64,000 nt of DNA. It comes from Pieris napi. Taxonomy: Eukaryota; Arthropoda; Insecta; Lepidoptera; Pieridae. How positions within the stretch are numbered: position 1 is the stretch's first letter; the number at the start of each line of letters is the position of its first letter. Position numbers and translations under genes: made by a program. Where the stretch lies: NCBI RefSeq assembly GCF_905475465.1, contig NC_062237.1, forward strand, positions 12,882,501 to 12,946,500. The letters are read 5' to 3'. The notes beneath the pieces were generated by a model. It saw only the letters and a list, made by a program, of their open reading frames with translations, made no database searches and was not told the DNA's origin. This document shows, in pieces, positions 47,793 to 59,500 of this stretch.

Positions 47793-50700
47793 GTGCGTAA
47801 AGTCGTGTCTCATCGTGACATTATCGGTCAGAAAAACATGATTAAAAGGTTTTCTTATTGTTACAGTTAGAAATAACTTCTGTTTTTATCTGGATATACA
47901 AGAATCCGCTATGTGTCGATCACTCTCCCGCAGATTACAGGATATGGGTTTAGTAAGTAATAGTAAAACGATTTTTTTTCGCGCCATAATAATATACTTT
48001 TACTTGTGTTTAAAATTTCCAACGAAATATTGTGAATCTATTGAATTTGGTTATACGTAGAGATTTACAACTACATATTATGCGAATAATTAGGAACGTC
48101 GTTATTTGTTTCTATATATCAAGTGATCTCTGCAATATGTAAGTTGGTTTCGTTAAATACGTTTCTTTTTTTAAATGTTGCTAAATAATTTCGTTGCTTT
48201 TAATGTTTGCTACCGTATATTTCTACAAGCTAATTTTATTTATGTAAAATTATTTGTAATGTATATCACCGTAACTAATTTTTGCCAAGGAAAAATTTAA
48301 CATAAAGATTTATTTTCACCAAAAATGGTCGTACATTTAATAATGTGTTATTCGTGAAACAGAACGTATTTATAAATAAGCCAATAGAATGCGTTTCCCT
48401 TTCCAAAGCGTACCAGTACGGCAGCGCCTCAAGCGATCCAAATGAAAACTATAGCAAATAATCTCCATCTTGTATGACAGATTTGTGTTTGTTATTACTT
48501 TTTCGTTTCTACTCCCAAAATGAAGATAAATAAAACTTTAAAGTATTTATAACTTGACTTGATACATCAAGGAATGTTAAAAACATTTAGTGTGGTGAAT
48601 GTTTCATCTGTGTGTTGTGAATTTATGTAATTCAAGCTGTGACGAAGTGTCCTGTCTCAGTGATTGGTATATAGTTACTTATTTTTGTGATAAGCGGAGC
48701 GCGGGGGCCTCGCGGGCGACTTTTGTATGAGTATACGCCGCCTTAATTAACTGCACATACCATTTTACTTTTTATATCAATTAGATCTGGTCAGAAATTA
48801 CTTGTAAATAGAGGTGTTTTAGCGGCTAGTTACGCGCGTACGTTGCTTTCGATTTTAGGTCATCTTTTGTATGGACGCGTTAAAGCGGCTGTTGTAGAAA
48901 TGCACCGGGCCGAGGCCGCGCGTCGCGCTCGATCATGCCGAGTTACTTCGCAACATATTCATATAAAAGCTGTTTGAAATGTAGTTTTCTTTGGCTAACG
49001 CGTGTGTATACTTAATTTTTGACAGTTGATATTACTTTATCACTTCAAGACGATTTAGTTCTTATAATGTTATGACAAGGATGATATTGGCGTGGCAAAG
49101 AAATTTTGTTATTTTTTGCGCGGGACGTTTGGCGCGATTCTCATTTCACATAGCTTTGCTTTGGCGTCAAATTCGCTTTGCATTTCAAGGAAAACTCCTG
49201 CGTGCGGACTGCTATGGCTTAGAAATAATCGGCCACTTAAGCGCCACGAGTCCACGACACGTAATTCCATTATTGTTTTGATGCTCTCTTTGTGATAAAC
49301 CGGCGTCAGCTATAACAGCTTAAATTATTGCATATTGCAACCTACTTAAATTTTATCTACCTACTTAAAATATTCAACTAAGCAATTTGGCATTCTGATG
49401 ATTTTACCTATTCAGAATACCTTCCACATAATATTAATATATTACCACTATTAAAGTAATTATATAAATAATGTGAATTTATAATACTGATATAATTTAT
49501 AATTTCAACATAAACACAATTAGTATTTATCATAGGCTTACAAAAATATAATGTATTTTTATATAGAACAGATAGCAAAGGAATAAGAGGCTTATTGGAT
49601 GTCAAGTGATACTGCTGCTCATGGACACTCATACTGCATAAACACACTTGGTGTTGCGGGATAACTTCCTACAGCACAGTACAGTGTGATCGCATTATGC
49701 ACATTTGTTACTGATATATAAAAATAAGCTAACTTTTCCTTTTTTAATACAGCATCAGGAAGTATTTCTGACTCCTCGGGTGACACATGTAATATTGGAC
49801 CATAAACCAAGCACCGCCGCATCGAGATGGCCGCGGCGTGAGGGCCGTGCTCGCGTCGATGCGATGCTTGAGAGACTGCGTGCACATTCGCCACCTAAAC
49901 CAGTGAACCATAACTACATAGAACTAACAGTGCAGAAGGTGAATATGCAAATGTATTAGCTTTGCAGCAACCAATATTATACACCAAGAAAGTATATAGT
50001 CTGTTTTTCTGATCTACTACTTTAGGGATTTACTACTGTCACTTATAAACTATCTTCAAAATAAGTTCTTTTGTATGTATTGTTTGTTCAATCATATTCT
50101 TGCTAAGATTTTTATTGACAATATTTTTTTTGAAGAATAGAATGTACATGTTGTCCTTATTATTAATAATATTCTAAAACAAGGCAAGGAAGGCTTCTTA
50201 CTAAATATGCATGCTATTAAATCTTACAAAAATTCTCTTAATATTGCATGTGATATATGATGCTCTTCTTTTCTAGCTAAGTTCTTATTATTATTTATAG
50301 TGGTTATCATTGCTTACCCAGAGTTGTTGTAAGATAGCATCTCCTAAAGGAAAGTGTTCTGCTCAGAAGAACCTTTTATATCTTGCTAGGTATAGATTCA
50401 CTTGTATATGGGTAAGGGTTGATACCATAGCTATATAATACTTATATATCCTTACAATATATTTATCATCTTTCAGGCTATAAATCTATTGGATAAACTA
50501 TATGATACATTCTTCACTCAACGTAAAGCACACATCAACTACTTCAGTAAACATTTTATCAAGATTGAATTTTTGGACAAGTATGGACCGCTATTATATA
50601 TTTAAACTTTTAATTGGTAATAATGTAATTAAAATAATTTCGTTTTTTTCAGTTTGTACAGACCTGTATACAAGGAATTCGATGAGTGGCCTCAAATCTC

Positions 50701-53385
50701 ACTAGAACCAGATCCTGCAAAGGAAAAGAAAAAGTTGACTGAAAATATTGTCGAAATTCCCACCAACAACAATATTGGTTCAAAGTAAGTTAAGCGATTT
50801 GATAACTTATTTTATTTAAACAATATTATGAACCATATTATATGATTTTTTTGTCTATATCTATATTTTAAATATAAATGTTTCAGAATGACAAGAAAAA
50901 GCAGACCTCGTATCAAAGAAAGAGAAATAAAAGAGGAAAAGGGTGGCTATTGTGAAATGTGTAATGTGGACTACGCTGATGCTACCCTACATAGAAGATC
51001 TCCACATCACTTGGCATTTGTGAGGGATCATGCCAATTTCTTATCTTTAGACTCACTGATTACATCAGGAACAGATGTCAATACTTTTCTAGACAAAGCA
51101 ACACCAGTAAATGGTGAAAGAAGATCACTGAGAAAATTATGTAATGGTGATGCAGAACCAAAGAATAGGCGATCAAAAAGGTCACAATCACCAGAGACAG
51201 TCAATGGTAATGTAAGCCCGAAACGGAATGGTGGTATTGAAGAAGAAAAGAAACGTAATACAAGATGTAGTAAGAAAGCCAGTGAATCCACACAATCTGA
51301 AGATCGTCAATACTATAAAGTTGTTGGAGTAAGTACTAAGTTAAGATCAAGTGGAGGTTTCACAAAGAAAAGAGAATTACCACCCTGCAATGGAACAAAG
51401 CCGTTGGTGGTAAAAATCAGAAAAGTACGCCGGTCTGAACTGTCAGTACTAAGTGATGAAGCAGAACAGTTTATGTTTCCTAAAAGAGCCAGTTCAACTA
51501 GTTCCACTTCATCAGATGAAGAACCTGTGGTTCCAGCAAAGACTAGAAAGAAGACCTCACCCCAACAACCACCTCCTGAGAGGCAGAGATTAGCAAGACC
51601 TGTGGCATTAAAGGAAGAATCTTCAGAGGAAGATATGATATGGCCCGAGGATCATAGGAAAAAACGACGTGTTCCTCCAGTTGTAAAACGAGGGAGACGG
51701 AAATATGTGCGACAGCCACCTAGTAAACCACCAGAACCACAAGAACCAGATCCACCACCAATTAAAATAGAAACTCCATTAGAACCAGAACCACCTCCAC
51801 AACCTGAGCCACCTGTTGAGCCAGAAGTGAGTCCTTTACGAGAGGAACCAGTAGAGAAGTGTATGAAATGGGAAGATGGAAGATTAAAATATACTCCAGC
51901 AGTGGAACAGCTTGAGTTTGCATTTGAATCTGTACCCCACAGTGAGCCATGGTTTAGTACATTTAAGCGGCAAGATCAGGACAAGGTTGTGGCTAAGAAT
52001 GTTCCTCAGTTTTTTGGTAATTATAAGTTTCATATAACTAAAGTAAAGGCTACTACTATGTATTCCATTCTGTTAAAATTTTTATAAGATGTATTAAGAG
52101 GTTTTTAGACTACTCAGTAGATTTGATTCTTCAAATTGATGATGGCTTTAAATTCAGTTTTCATTATAAAATAAACTAGTCTTAATAACAAAGGAAATAA
52201 TTTAATTATTTCAAATTTTTGTCAGGATGTTGTTTGCTTAATTTATCTATTATACTGTAATTAGGCTGTAACAAAACTTATATTTCCATTTCAATCTTGT
52301 TTGACTCTTAAACAAACATTAATTTTATTTATTTTGTTGCAGCACTTTATTCAAAATCGCCAAAGTTACCCTATGAAATTGGTCAGTTACCACCACTTAA
52401 ACCAAATTGCTGTCCCTTGAGTGACTTGGTGAAAAGAGAAGGAAAAGAAAAACCCGGACCTTCGCGTGCTTATGGGACTAGAGGTATGAAGAAGCAAAGA
52501 ATGAGGAAACGAACTGCAGCTATATTAGCTATGGAGAGCCATCCACGCAAATCACCTAGAGAACATGCTTCAACATTAGCGATTTTAGGCTCTGCTGGCT
52601 TGTTACACCGCAGCAAAAATGTAGATGATGCTAAATCTACAGCTTCTGAAGATACATTAAGTGAAACACTCTCTAAACCTGAACCAGTTCTTACAGAAAC
52701 ACAAGAAACTTCAGAAAGACTGCAACAATTTTTATCTGAGGTTTTTGAAGATGAATCTGATTATGATGTCTCTGAAGATGTAATGGAGAATGAAATCTCT
52801 GTGATTACATCAAAAGAAATTCCAGACTTCTCTAGTTTAGTATCTGAATGTGAAAAATGTGATCTTATTAGTAATGAAATTAGACAGGATACAGTAAAAA
52901 CCAGAGAGAGACGAGGCAAATTTAAGAAAAAGAATAGAACTGGCTGGCCTTCAAAGAAAAATAAAAATAAATCCTCTAGAAATAGCAGCATAGATGACAA
53001 AGTTGACAGTTTGGACCGTTCCTCAGCAGATCTAGAAACTCTTAGTGAAGCTGATGAAAATAAGTCTGAAAGTGAAGAAATTGTAAAGGAAACTAAGATA
53101 GACGAGCTTGAGTTACCATGTCCTATGGATATTGATAGTAGGTCTAATGATAAGAGTGTATTAGAAAATGACAAAAGTATACATGAAAATAAAGATAGCC
53201 TATCACCAAGTTCTGAAAAAAGAACATCATCAGACAGTGAGGAGAAAGTAGAAATTAAGAAGAAAACGCGTGCGTTACAGGGCTTGTGTGATTGGCTGCC
53301 TGTAGTAAGAGTGGCAAGGGTTGACCCAAATGCATCTCGAAGACTTAGATCTGCTGGTAGAGTCCGATCAAGCAAGTTGAGATAG
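47753..53385 (+). CDS. chif: Chiffon/Dbf4, regulatory subunit of Cdc7 kinase
   Basis: Dbf4 binds and activates Cdc7 to phosphorylate MCM and fire replication origins; in flies Chiffon also has a Gcn5-associated C-terminal function. Seven exons: 47753-47792, 47867-47952, 49753-49938, 50477-50580, 50653-50784, 50887-52016, 52343-53385; all phases agree, giving 906 residues. The N-terminal BRCT-like motif N is rebuilt across exons 2-3: FYLDIQESAM, LSRRLQDMGL, then HQEVFLTPRVTHVILD. Motif M is FIKIEFLDNLYRPVYKEFDEWP over exons 4-5. The CCHH Dbf4 zinc finger follows at residues 205, 208, 218 and 224 (GYCEMC...LHRRSPHH), the Cdc7-contact motif C. Next comes a basic/serine region, a proline-glutamate stretch (about 465-500), and an acidic tail with RKSPREHASTLAIL. 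It is shorter than fly Chiffon. The first exon is the least certain part. Confidence 0.9.
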
Positions 53386-53492
53386 CATTATCTGCAGACT
53401 AGATTGGGCTAAACTCTAAGGACTAGGACAATTGTGTTTTAGATGTTTCATCCCATTTCATTCTTGAACAAGTGTGATGCAATTGACTGGTA

Positions 53493-53498
53493 AATAAA
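53493..53498 (+). terminator. Candidate chiffon poly(A) signal
   Basis: AATAAA 108 nt after the chiffon stop codon. Another AATAAA is near 54727. The 1.9-kb interval 53386-55304 between the convergent genes shows no further gene. Confidence 0.4.
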
Positions 53499-55304
53499 AA
53501 ATAGATCACATTTGACACCTCATCAAAATTCATTCATTCAACAAGTTCAAAACAAATTTAATTTTTTGTACTTCACAAGTTGGTACTGCACAATACTTTG
53601 CTGCTACACAATACTGCTTTACTTTATACAGTTTATTTATTAACTTTTTAGATTACATATTGTAATAGTGACAATAGAAGTTCATTTTAGGATTTTCACT
53701 AATTAACCATTTTTACTAGTACCTTTAGTTCTAAAGAGATCTGAATTCTGAACATTGTTACAATAGACACGGGATATTATGCAAAAAATCTAAAGTTTAT
53801 ACGTAGAATTCAAATGCAATTGATTAACTTTTGAATGAAATATTTCATCATAAATTATATTTTTTGTTACTAAGACTTAAGGTACTATTTCATGTTCATA
53901 ACTGAATTTGGTTCACATATGATAAAAGTCTGTATTGACTTATTTGCTTTAATTAATGTATTAAGCAGGTCATGTCACTGAAGCCAAGCCTGACAGATGT
54001 CAAATGTGATCAGTAATCTATTAAATTGCTAGACTACTACTATAATGCTAGAAATTATCTTCAACAAAGCATTACTTCAAAATACACTAAATTCCATGCA
54101 TTTTAAATGGTAATTTATTAATAAAATAAAAACTAGGATTTACCAATCATTTGCCTCATACTTTAACAAGTACAAAGTCTAATTCACTTAAAACAATTAA
54201 TGACTGTGTAGACAATGAGTGTGAGCTACACATTTTGATCTCTGACATATCTGCTGTAACAACATTTTAAAATTCTCCAGGTTATTTTTTACCTCATAAA
54301 ATATGGTAATTGAAAACAAAACAATATTAGATTGCTAGTAAAAAAATTACTTACAAAAATTTTCACCACCCATAACCTATGATAGTAGATATGTCCAATT
54401 CCTATCAGACTTGATGAGTATTTGGCCATTTTTCATCCTGAAGCATTCCATTAACATCTAAAACTATCCTATATAATTTATTTAAATGGATAATTTATTT
54501 TGTATGTTTCAGTATCAGAATGTTTATTTAGTTTGAGAGATTCAGTATTTATGAATGAGGCTGAAGGCAGTCATGTAAATAATTTGTATAGATTGTACTT
54601 GTACAGATTTTGTTATTTAGTTATTGTATGAAGAGTGGCGAAGCGAGCTTACTCTATACATAAATGTTTTCATATGCTTAAAAGTTTCTTTTTTTAATGA
54701 AATCTGTCAGTTTATCAGTAACTTGTAAAATAAAAGAAATAACTAATATAATAATGTCATTATTTGACCTATTGCAAATTTTGCTACCCACCTGAAACCC
54801 AGTTACTTTCTTCTGTAGCAGCCATGATCACACATGATCACAGTGGTTTAGGTAATGCACTATGCATATATTACATTTGCTCTGACTGGGTCCTTTCTCA
54901 GTACAAACATAAAATTGGCTTCATGAATTAAGGGAAATCTGTGTAGTAGATACTATCTAATAGAACACATGATTCAGCTTCTTTACAAAATTTGTAAAAT
55001 GAGTGTTGCGACAACAACGAGTTTAATCTCAAAATTATCATAGACAAATGGAAAGTTGATATTCCAGGAACTTTGCATTATATTTTTTAATTTAATGAAA
55101 TAAATTCACTTGTGTGCAAGGTTAATATATATTCATAAATAAAAAGGCCAATGATCTACTCTAACAGGCATATAATGAAATATAAACAATTTACATTTTT
55201 ACATCTCTTGATGTACAGACATTCAGTGCTTGTTTTTAAAATTAAAACAAATCTAGGTACTATGCTGAATTGTAGACCAAATCAAAATTTTAAGATCTAA
55301 AAAC

Positions 55305-56245
55305 TTATTCAAATATGTCTTCCTTATCGCAAATATATTGAACTATGTCTTTAGGTCTTAGAAGTCTCTCCGCATCTCCATCGGGGATTTCAAAGCCAAA
55401 TTCATCTTCCATTGCCATTATAACTTCTACATGGTCTAGTGAATCAAGACCTAGGTCTTGAATGAAATGTGATTCCAAGGAAAGCTAAAAGAGAAAAATA
55501 TGTTATAAAAAGGTATTATTAAAAAAAAAAAAAAAATTGTTGTGAAGTGACAATCAGCTAGGCCTCAATTTTAAATTAATAGTTATTTAGAATACAGAAT
55601 GCAGGCTCAATGAAAAGTCAGATTTATCTACCTTCTCAGGATTAACTTTATCAAAAAGTTGTAGAACTAGAAGCACTCTACTTTTAATAATATCAATGGT
55701 TAGTGGAGGGCCATGGCTGTAGTTGCGCACGAATTGCGGCTTCTGAAACAAAGTGGAAAAAAATGTAAATAGATACCTGCACACTAGTTAGTTTGTCGTA
55801 AGCCTTGCACACTTTCATCACTCGGTCTGCTATGTCCTGAGGTGTGACCTTACGCACGGGCCCTGTGGCATATTGACGCGAACGTGATACCTAAACATTT
55901 CAGGAGTTCTATAGGCACAAGTTATGCAATAATTGAAATGAGGTTATAAATCCATAGTTATTTTTATGAGCGGTTTAAGTACCTAATAACAAATATAAGC
56001 GTTTTATACAATAAGAGTATCACTTAACTCTATATCAAATTAAGCATAATGCCTCAAACAATAGATAAAGAACTTACCCCATTCTGTAAGTCAGAAGTAT
56101 TGTATAGCTTTGCGATAGTTTTCACCGTGTGATATTTTTGTTGCAAAGCCACAGTGGACAGCCGGCACACGACCGGAGTTTTAATTGTGGTGGATTTCCG
56201 AATTAATCCACTAAAAGCACTTCGAATAAGACTTGCTGCAGCCAT
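55305..56245 (-). CDS. mtacp1: Mitochondrial acyl carrier protein (complex I NDUFAB1)
   Basis: Carries acyl chains on 4'-phosphopantetheine for mitochondrial fatty acid (octanoate/lipoate) synthesis and is a structural complex I subunit. Exons on the minus strand: 56245-56078 (56 codons: transit peptide rich in R, K, S and T without acidic residues until the end), then one of 55890-55777 (38 codons) or 55742-55632 (37 codons), then 55484-55305 (59 codons plus TAA). The final exon holds the DLGLDSLDHVEVIMAMEDEF motif, with the modified serine in DSL, and ends EDIFE. All junctions are phase 0; the products have 153 or 152 residues. The second alternative (PPLTIDIIKSRVLLVLQLFD) resembles mammalian ACP helix I; the first (VTPQDIADRVMKVCKAYDKL) is more diverged. 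Drosophila mtacp1 is known to have an equivalent exon pair. Confidence 0.95.
55632..55742 (-). CDS. mtacp1: mtacp1 alternative exon 2b
   Basis: Encodes KPQFVRNYSHGPPLTIDIIK and helix I, ending NPEK, 37 codons, phase 0 on both sides. It has a good polypyrimidine acceptor (CCACTTTGTTTCAG) and a GTAGAT donor. It occupies the same place in the protein as exon 2a. Confidence 0.85.
55777..55890 (-). CDS. mtacp1: mtacp1 alternative exon 2a
   Basis: Encodes VSRSRQYATGPVRKVTPQDI and helix I of one isoform, 38 codons, phase 0 on both sides. Its donor GTATCT lies only 34 nt from the acceptor of exon 2b, too near for both introns to be spliced in one message. Confidence 0.85.
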
Positions 56246-56559
56246 TTTCGGGCTCAATATTTTCTAACAGACAAGGGAACTTAGAGCAACACAAATGTCA
56301 ATAGCAGCCAGTCATAGGATATAGCAGAAATCATAGTTATTGCTGGATTTTTCCAACATACGTAAATTAAACATTTTCTGTAGAAACGATTATCTATATA
56401 GAAATCTGCAGTCACTGTCAAAGATAATCTGTCAATACCATCAGTTTGAAGTTTATATTTTTGAATTTGAAATTCCTATTTGGTTTGTTTTGTGTAGACG
56501 TAGATGGAAAATGTTCTCAAGTTGATAATCATACAGAAAATAGAAAATTTATGTAAAAA
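56246..56559. promoter_or_regulatory. Bidirectional promoter interval (mtacp1 / HID1)
   Basis: The start codons of the two divergent genes are only 314 bp apart, so both 5' UTRs and core promoters must fit here. No TATA box stands out. Both genes are broadly expressed in other animals, so shared control is an inference. Confidence 0.6.
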
Positions 56560-59500
56560 ATGGGTAATGCTGACACGAAACTCAATTTCCGAAAAGCGGT
56601 AGTGCAACTAACATCAAAAAACCAAGTAAAAGCAACTGATAAACAAATGTATCTTGCGTGTTAGAATGTCGAGGTTTCTATATATCGATTTTAATTATTA
56701 TTCTAGCCAATTGACGCAGCAGATGATAACTTCTGGGATCAATTTTGGTCGGAAACTGTAACCAATGTGCAAGATGTTTTTGCTTTGGTCCCGGGAGCAG
56801 AGATCCGAGCCCTTCGCGAAGAATCACCTAATAATCTTGCCACCCTTGTATACAAAGCCGTGGAAAAAATGGTTAAGATTGTGGATAGCAGTTGTCGAAC
56901 ACAACGAGAACAACAGACTGGTAAATAGTGGATTGCAAATATGTTTGTTTAAAAAATGTTTTTGTATCACAGTTCTTTTACCAAGTAAAATGCAACGTAA
57001 TTTATAATGTTATGTATAGTGTTTTTATAGCTTAGTATAATTTATGTACAGAGATACAACAGATTTTAATATATTTGAATTATTTGTAGCTCTGAACTGT
57101 GCTAGACTGCTTACTCGCGTACTGCCATATATGCTAGAAGAACCTGAATGGCATAGCTTCTTTTGGTCTTCACTCCCAGCTGCTACTGAAAATGAGTCTG
57201 TGCCTCTTGCACAGTCCCTTCTTAATGCTATGTGTGTAAGTAAAGGTCAATAATAAATTGTAAGATGTTATTTTTGTTACAATTAGGATATATTCAATAT
57301 GGATTTGAAACCACCAAAAATTATTTTGACAAAGGCTATTGGGTTTTTGAAGCCATCATTTATCCAATAAAATTGACTGTCATTGTAAATAGCACCTTAT
57401 CATAAACCAATTAGTATTTTAGTATAGTAATTTTATTTACATGATCCAATTCTAAAAGATAAAATTTGATTACAGGATCTTCTCTTTTGTCCTGACTTCA
57501 CTGTGACTAGTTCGAAGAGATCTGGCCCAGTAAGTATTGAAATTTCAAAGTATTTAAAATAATTTCAGACTTTGTACAGACTTGGGGCTAGTATGCAATA
57601 AAACAATGTCATTTTGCGTTTGTTAAATTGTTAATATGACTCTGACATATTATTTAACATCTTTATAACATATTCCTTTTTAATAATATAGCTTTATAGT
57701 GTTTTACCTAATCAGGTAAAATTCCTGGTTGAAGTGTTATATGAAACAGGCATATCCTTCATCTTGTGTATGATGTATCAGTGTGTTACCTACAAGGAAC
57801 TCACTAGATTGCATCAACCTGGTTTAGCAATGCCTTTGTAGAAAAACGCTTTTTACCGGATTAAAGTTATGTATTATTATTATAAATTTACAACTATTTG
57901 ACATAATTTTAAATTTATCCGACGTTTCGCGTGCTTTACAGCGTGCGTGGTCACGGTGACTGAAGACAAAAGATGTTGAATGTCAAAAGGTATCACAGCT
58001 GCAGAGAAAGTTACCTTATCTGTATTTGTTTCCCCGGAGTTGGTATCGACTAAAAGATGGAGGGTTTTGGCAAAAATGGCTCACGGTGTCCTCTATTTTC
58101 GCGGATTGTTTTTCTTTTTGAGATTTTAATTTGGATATTATTGGATCCCAGGTGTTTGACAATTTTAGGCCGTCTTCTCTATTGAAATGGGGGTGTTTTT
58201 TGATTTCAATGGCTTCGCGTACCAATCTTGGGAAGAATCTTTTCTCTTTCGCAAGTACTTTCGGTTGGTCAAAGCGTATGTAGTGATTAGGCCTATCTAG
58301 TATGTGTTCACAGACTGCTGATTTTGTGTGTCGTCTATGTCTTATGTCTGCAATGTGTTCTTTGAGTCTGCTGGACATATTGCGTTTAGTTTGCCCTATG
58401 TAAGACAGGCCACAGTCGCAATCCAGTTTGTATATACCTGCATCTTGCAATGGGGTGTTACTTTTGATTGGTCTTAGGAATTGCTGAATCTTCTTGTGCG
58501 GCTTGAAAATTGTATGAATAGAAGCTCGTTTTAGGATCCGGCTAATTCTATCTGTAACTCCCTTTACATATGGCAAGTAGGCTGGCTGGCGGGGAACTGT
58601 TTGTGTCTTGTTTTTGTTTTTGTGATGTAGCCGGGGGATGCGCAGCTTGTTTCGGTGTAGCACCTGTTTGACATGCTGTAGTTCCTCCTCGAGGTGGGCA
58701 TCATCACAAAGACGCTGGGCTCTCTGAAACAAACATTTACCGACAGAAAGCAGTTGTGAAGGGTGGTGGTGGGATTCACCATTGAGGTACCTATCTGTGT
58801 GGGTTGCCTTCCTGTGTATTGTGTGACCTAGTGTGCCATCTGCTTTGCGTATAATTAAAATGTCTAAAAAGGGCAGACAGTTGTTGTTTTCTTGTTCAAC
58901 AGTAAATTTAATGTTCTTGTGTATTGAATTTAAATGTGCTAGAAATGCAGATATTTTGTCATTGGGGAGTACTACAAATGTGTCATCGACATATCTCTTG
59001 TACAGTCGAGGCCTTTGTACTTTGAATTTGTGAGAGATATATATGGTCTGGGAGTAATACATATTGTATACAATATTTCATGAAAATAATACATGAATAA
59101 ACTTTACTAAATTAGGAGCGGGCTGAAGAATTATCGTCTCTAGACAGCTGTGAGTATATTTGGGCTGGCGGCGTGGGATTTGCCCGGAGTCCAGCTCGTT
59201 GTGCTCAACACGAGGCAAATAGGACAGAACTATTGCGGTTATTACTGACTTGCTTCAGCGAGACTATATATAGGCCCCCGCAACAAGCTGCTACTCATCA
59301 TAATAAGTGGATCGCGTGAGTCACAATCCATTTTAATATAATGTAACATATGACATACAATGTGTACCATTGAATGTTAGTACATTGTTATACACCCTTA
59401 GGTGTTTTGATGCATCTGAAATTGATGATAGGTTAGATAATTTCTTTTTAATAATCAAATGTTACCTCATTTTCGATTTCATTTACCAAACTTTTATAGA

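Noticed and set aside
49072..49295. Two overlapping plus-strand frames upstream of chiffon exon 3 as candidate coding exons
   Set aside because: Neither contains Dbf4 motif N or a matching phase-0 donor, whereas 47867-47952 supplies the motif exactly and in phase.
52761..53375. 204-codon minus-strand frame
   Set aside because: Shadow of the chiffon last exon: serine- and leucine-rich reverse reading of an acidic coding sequence, with no promoter or motifs.
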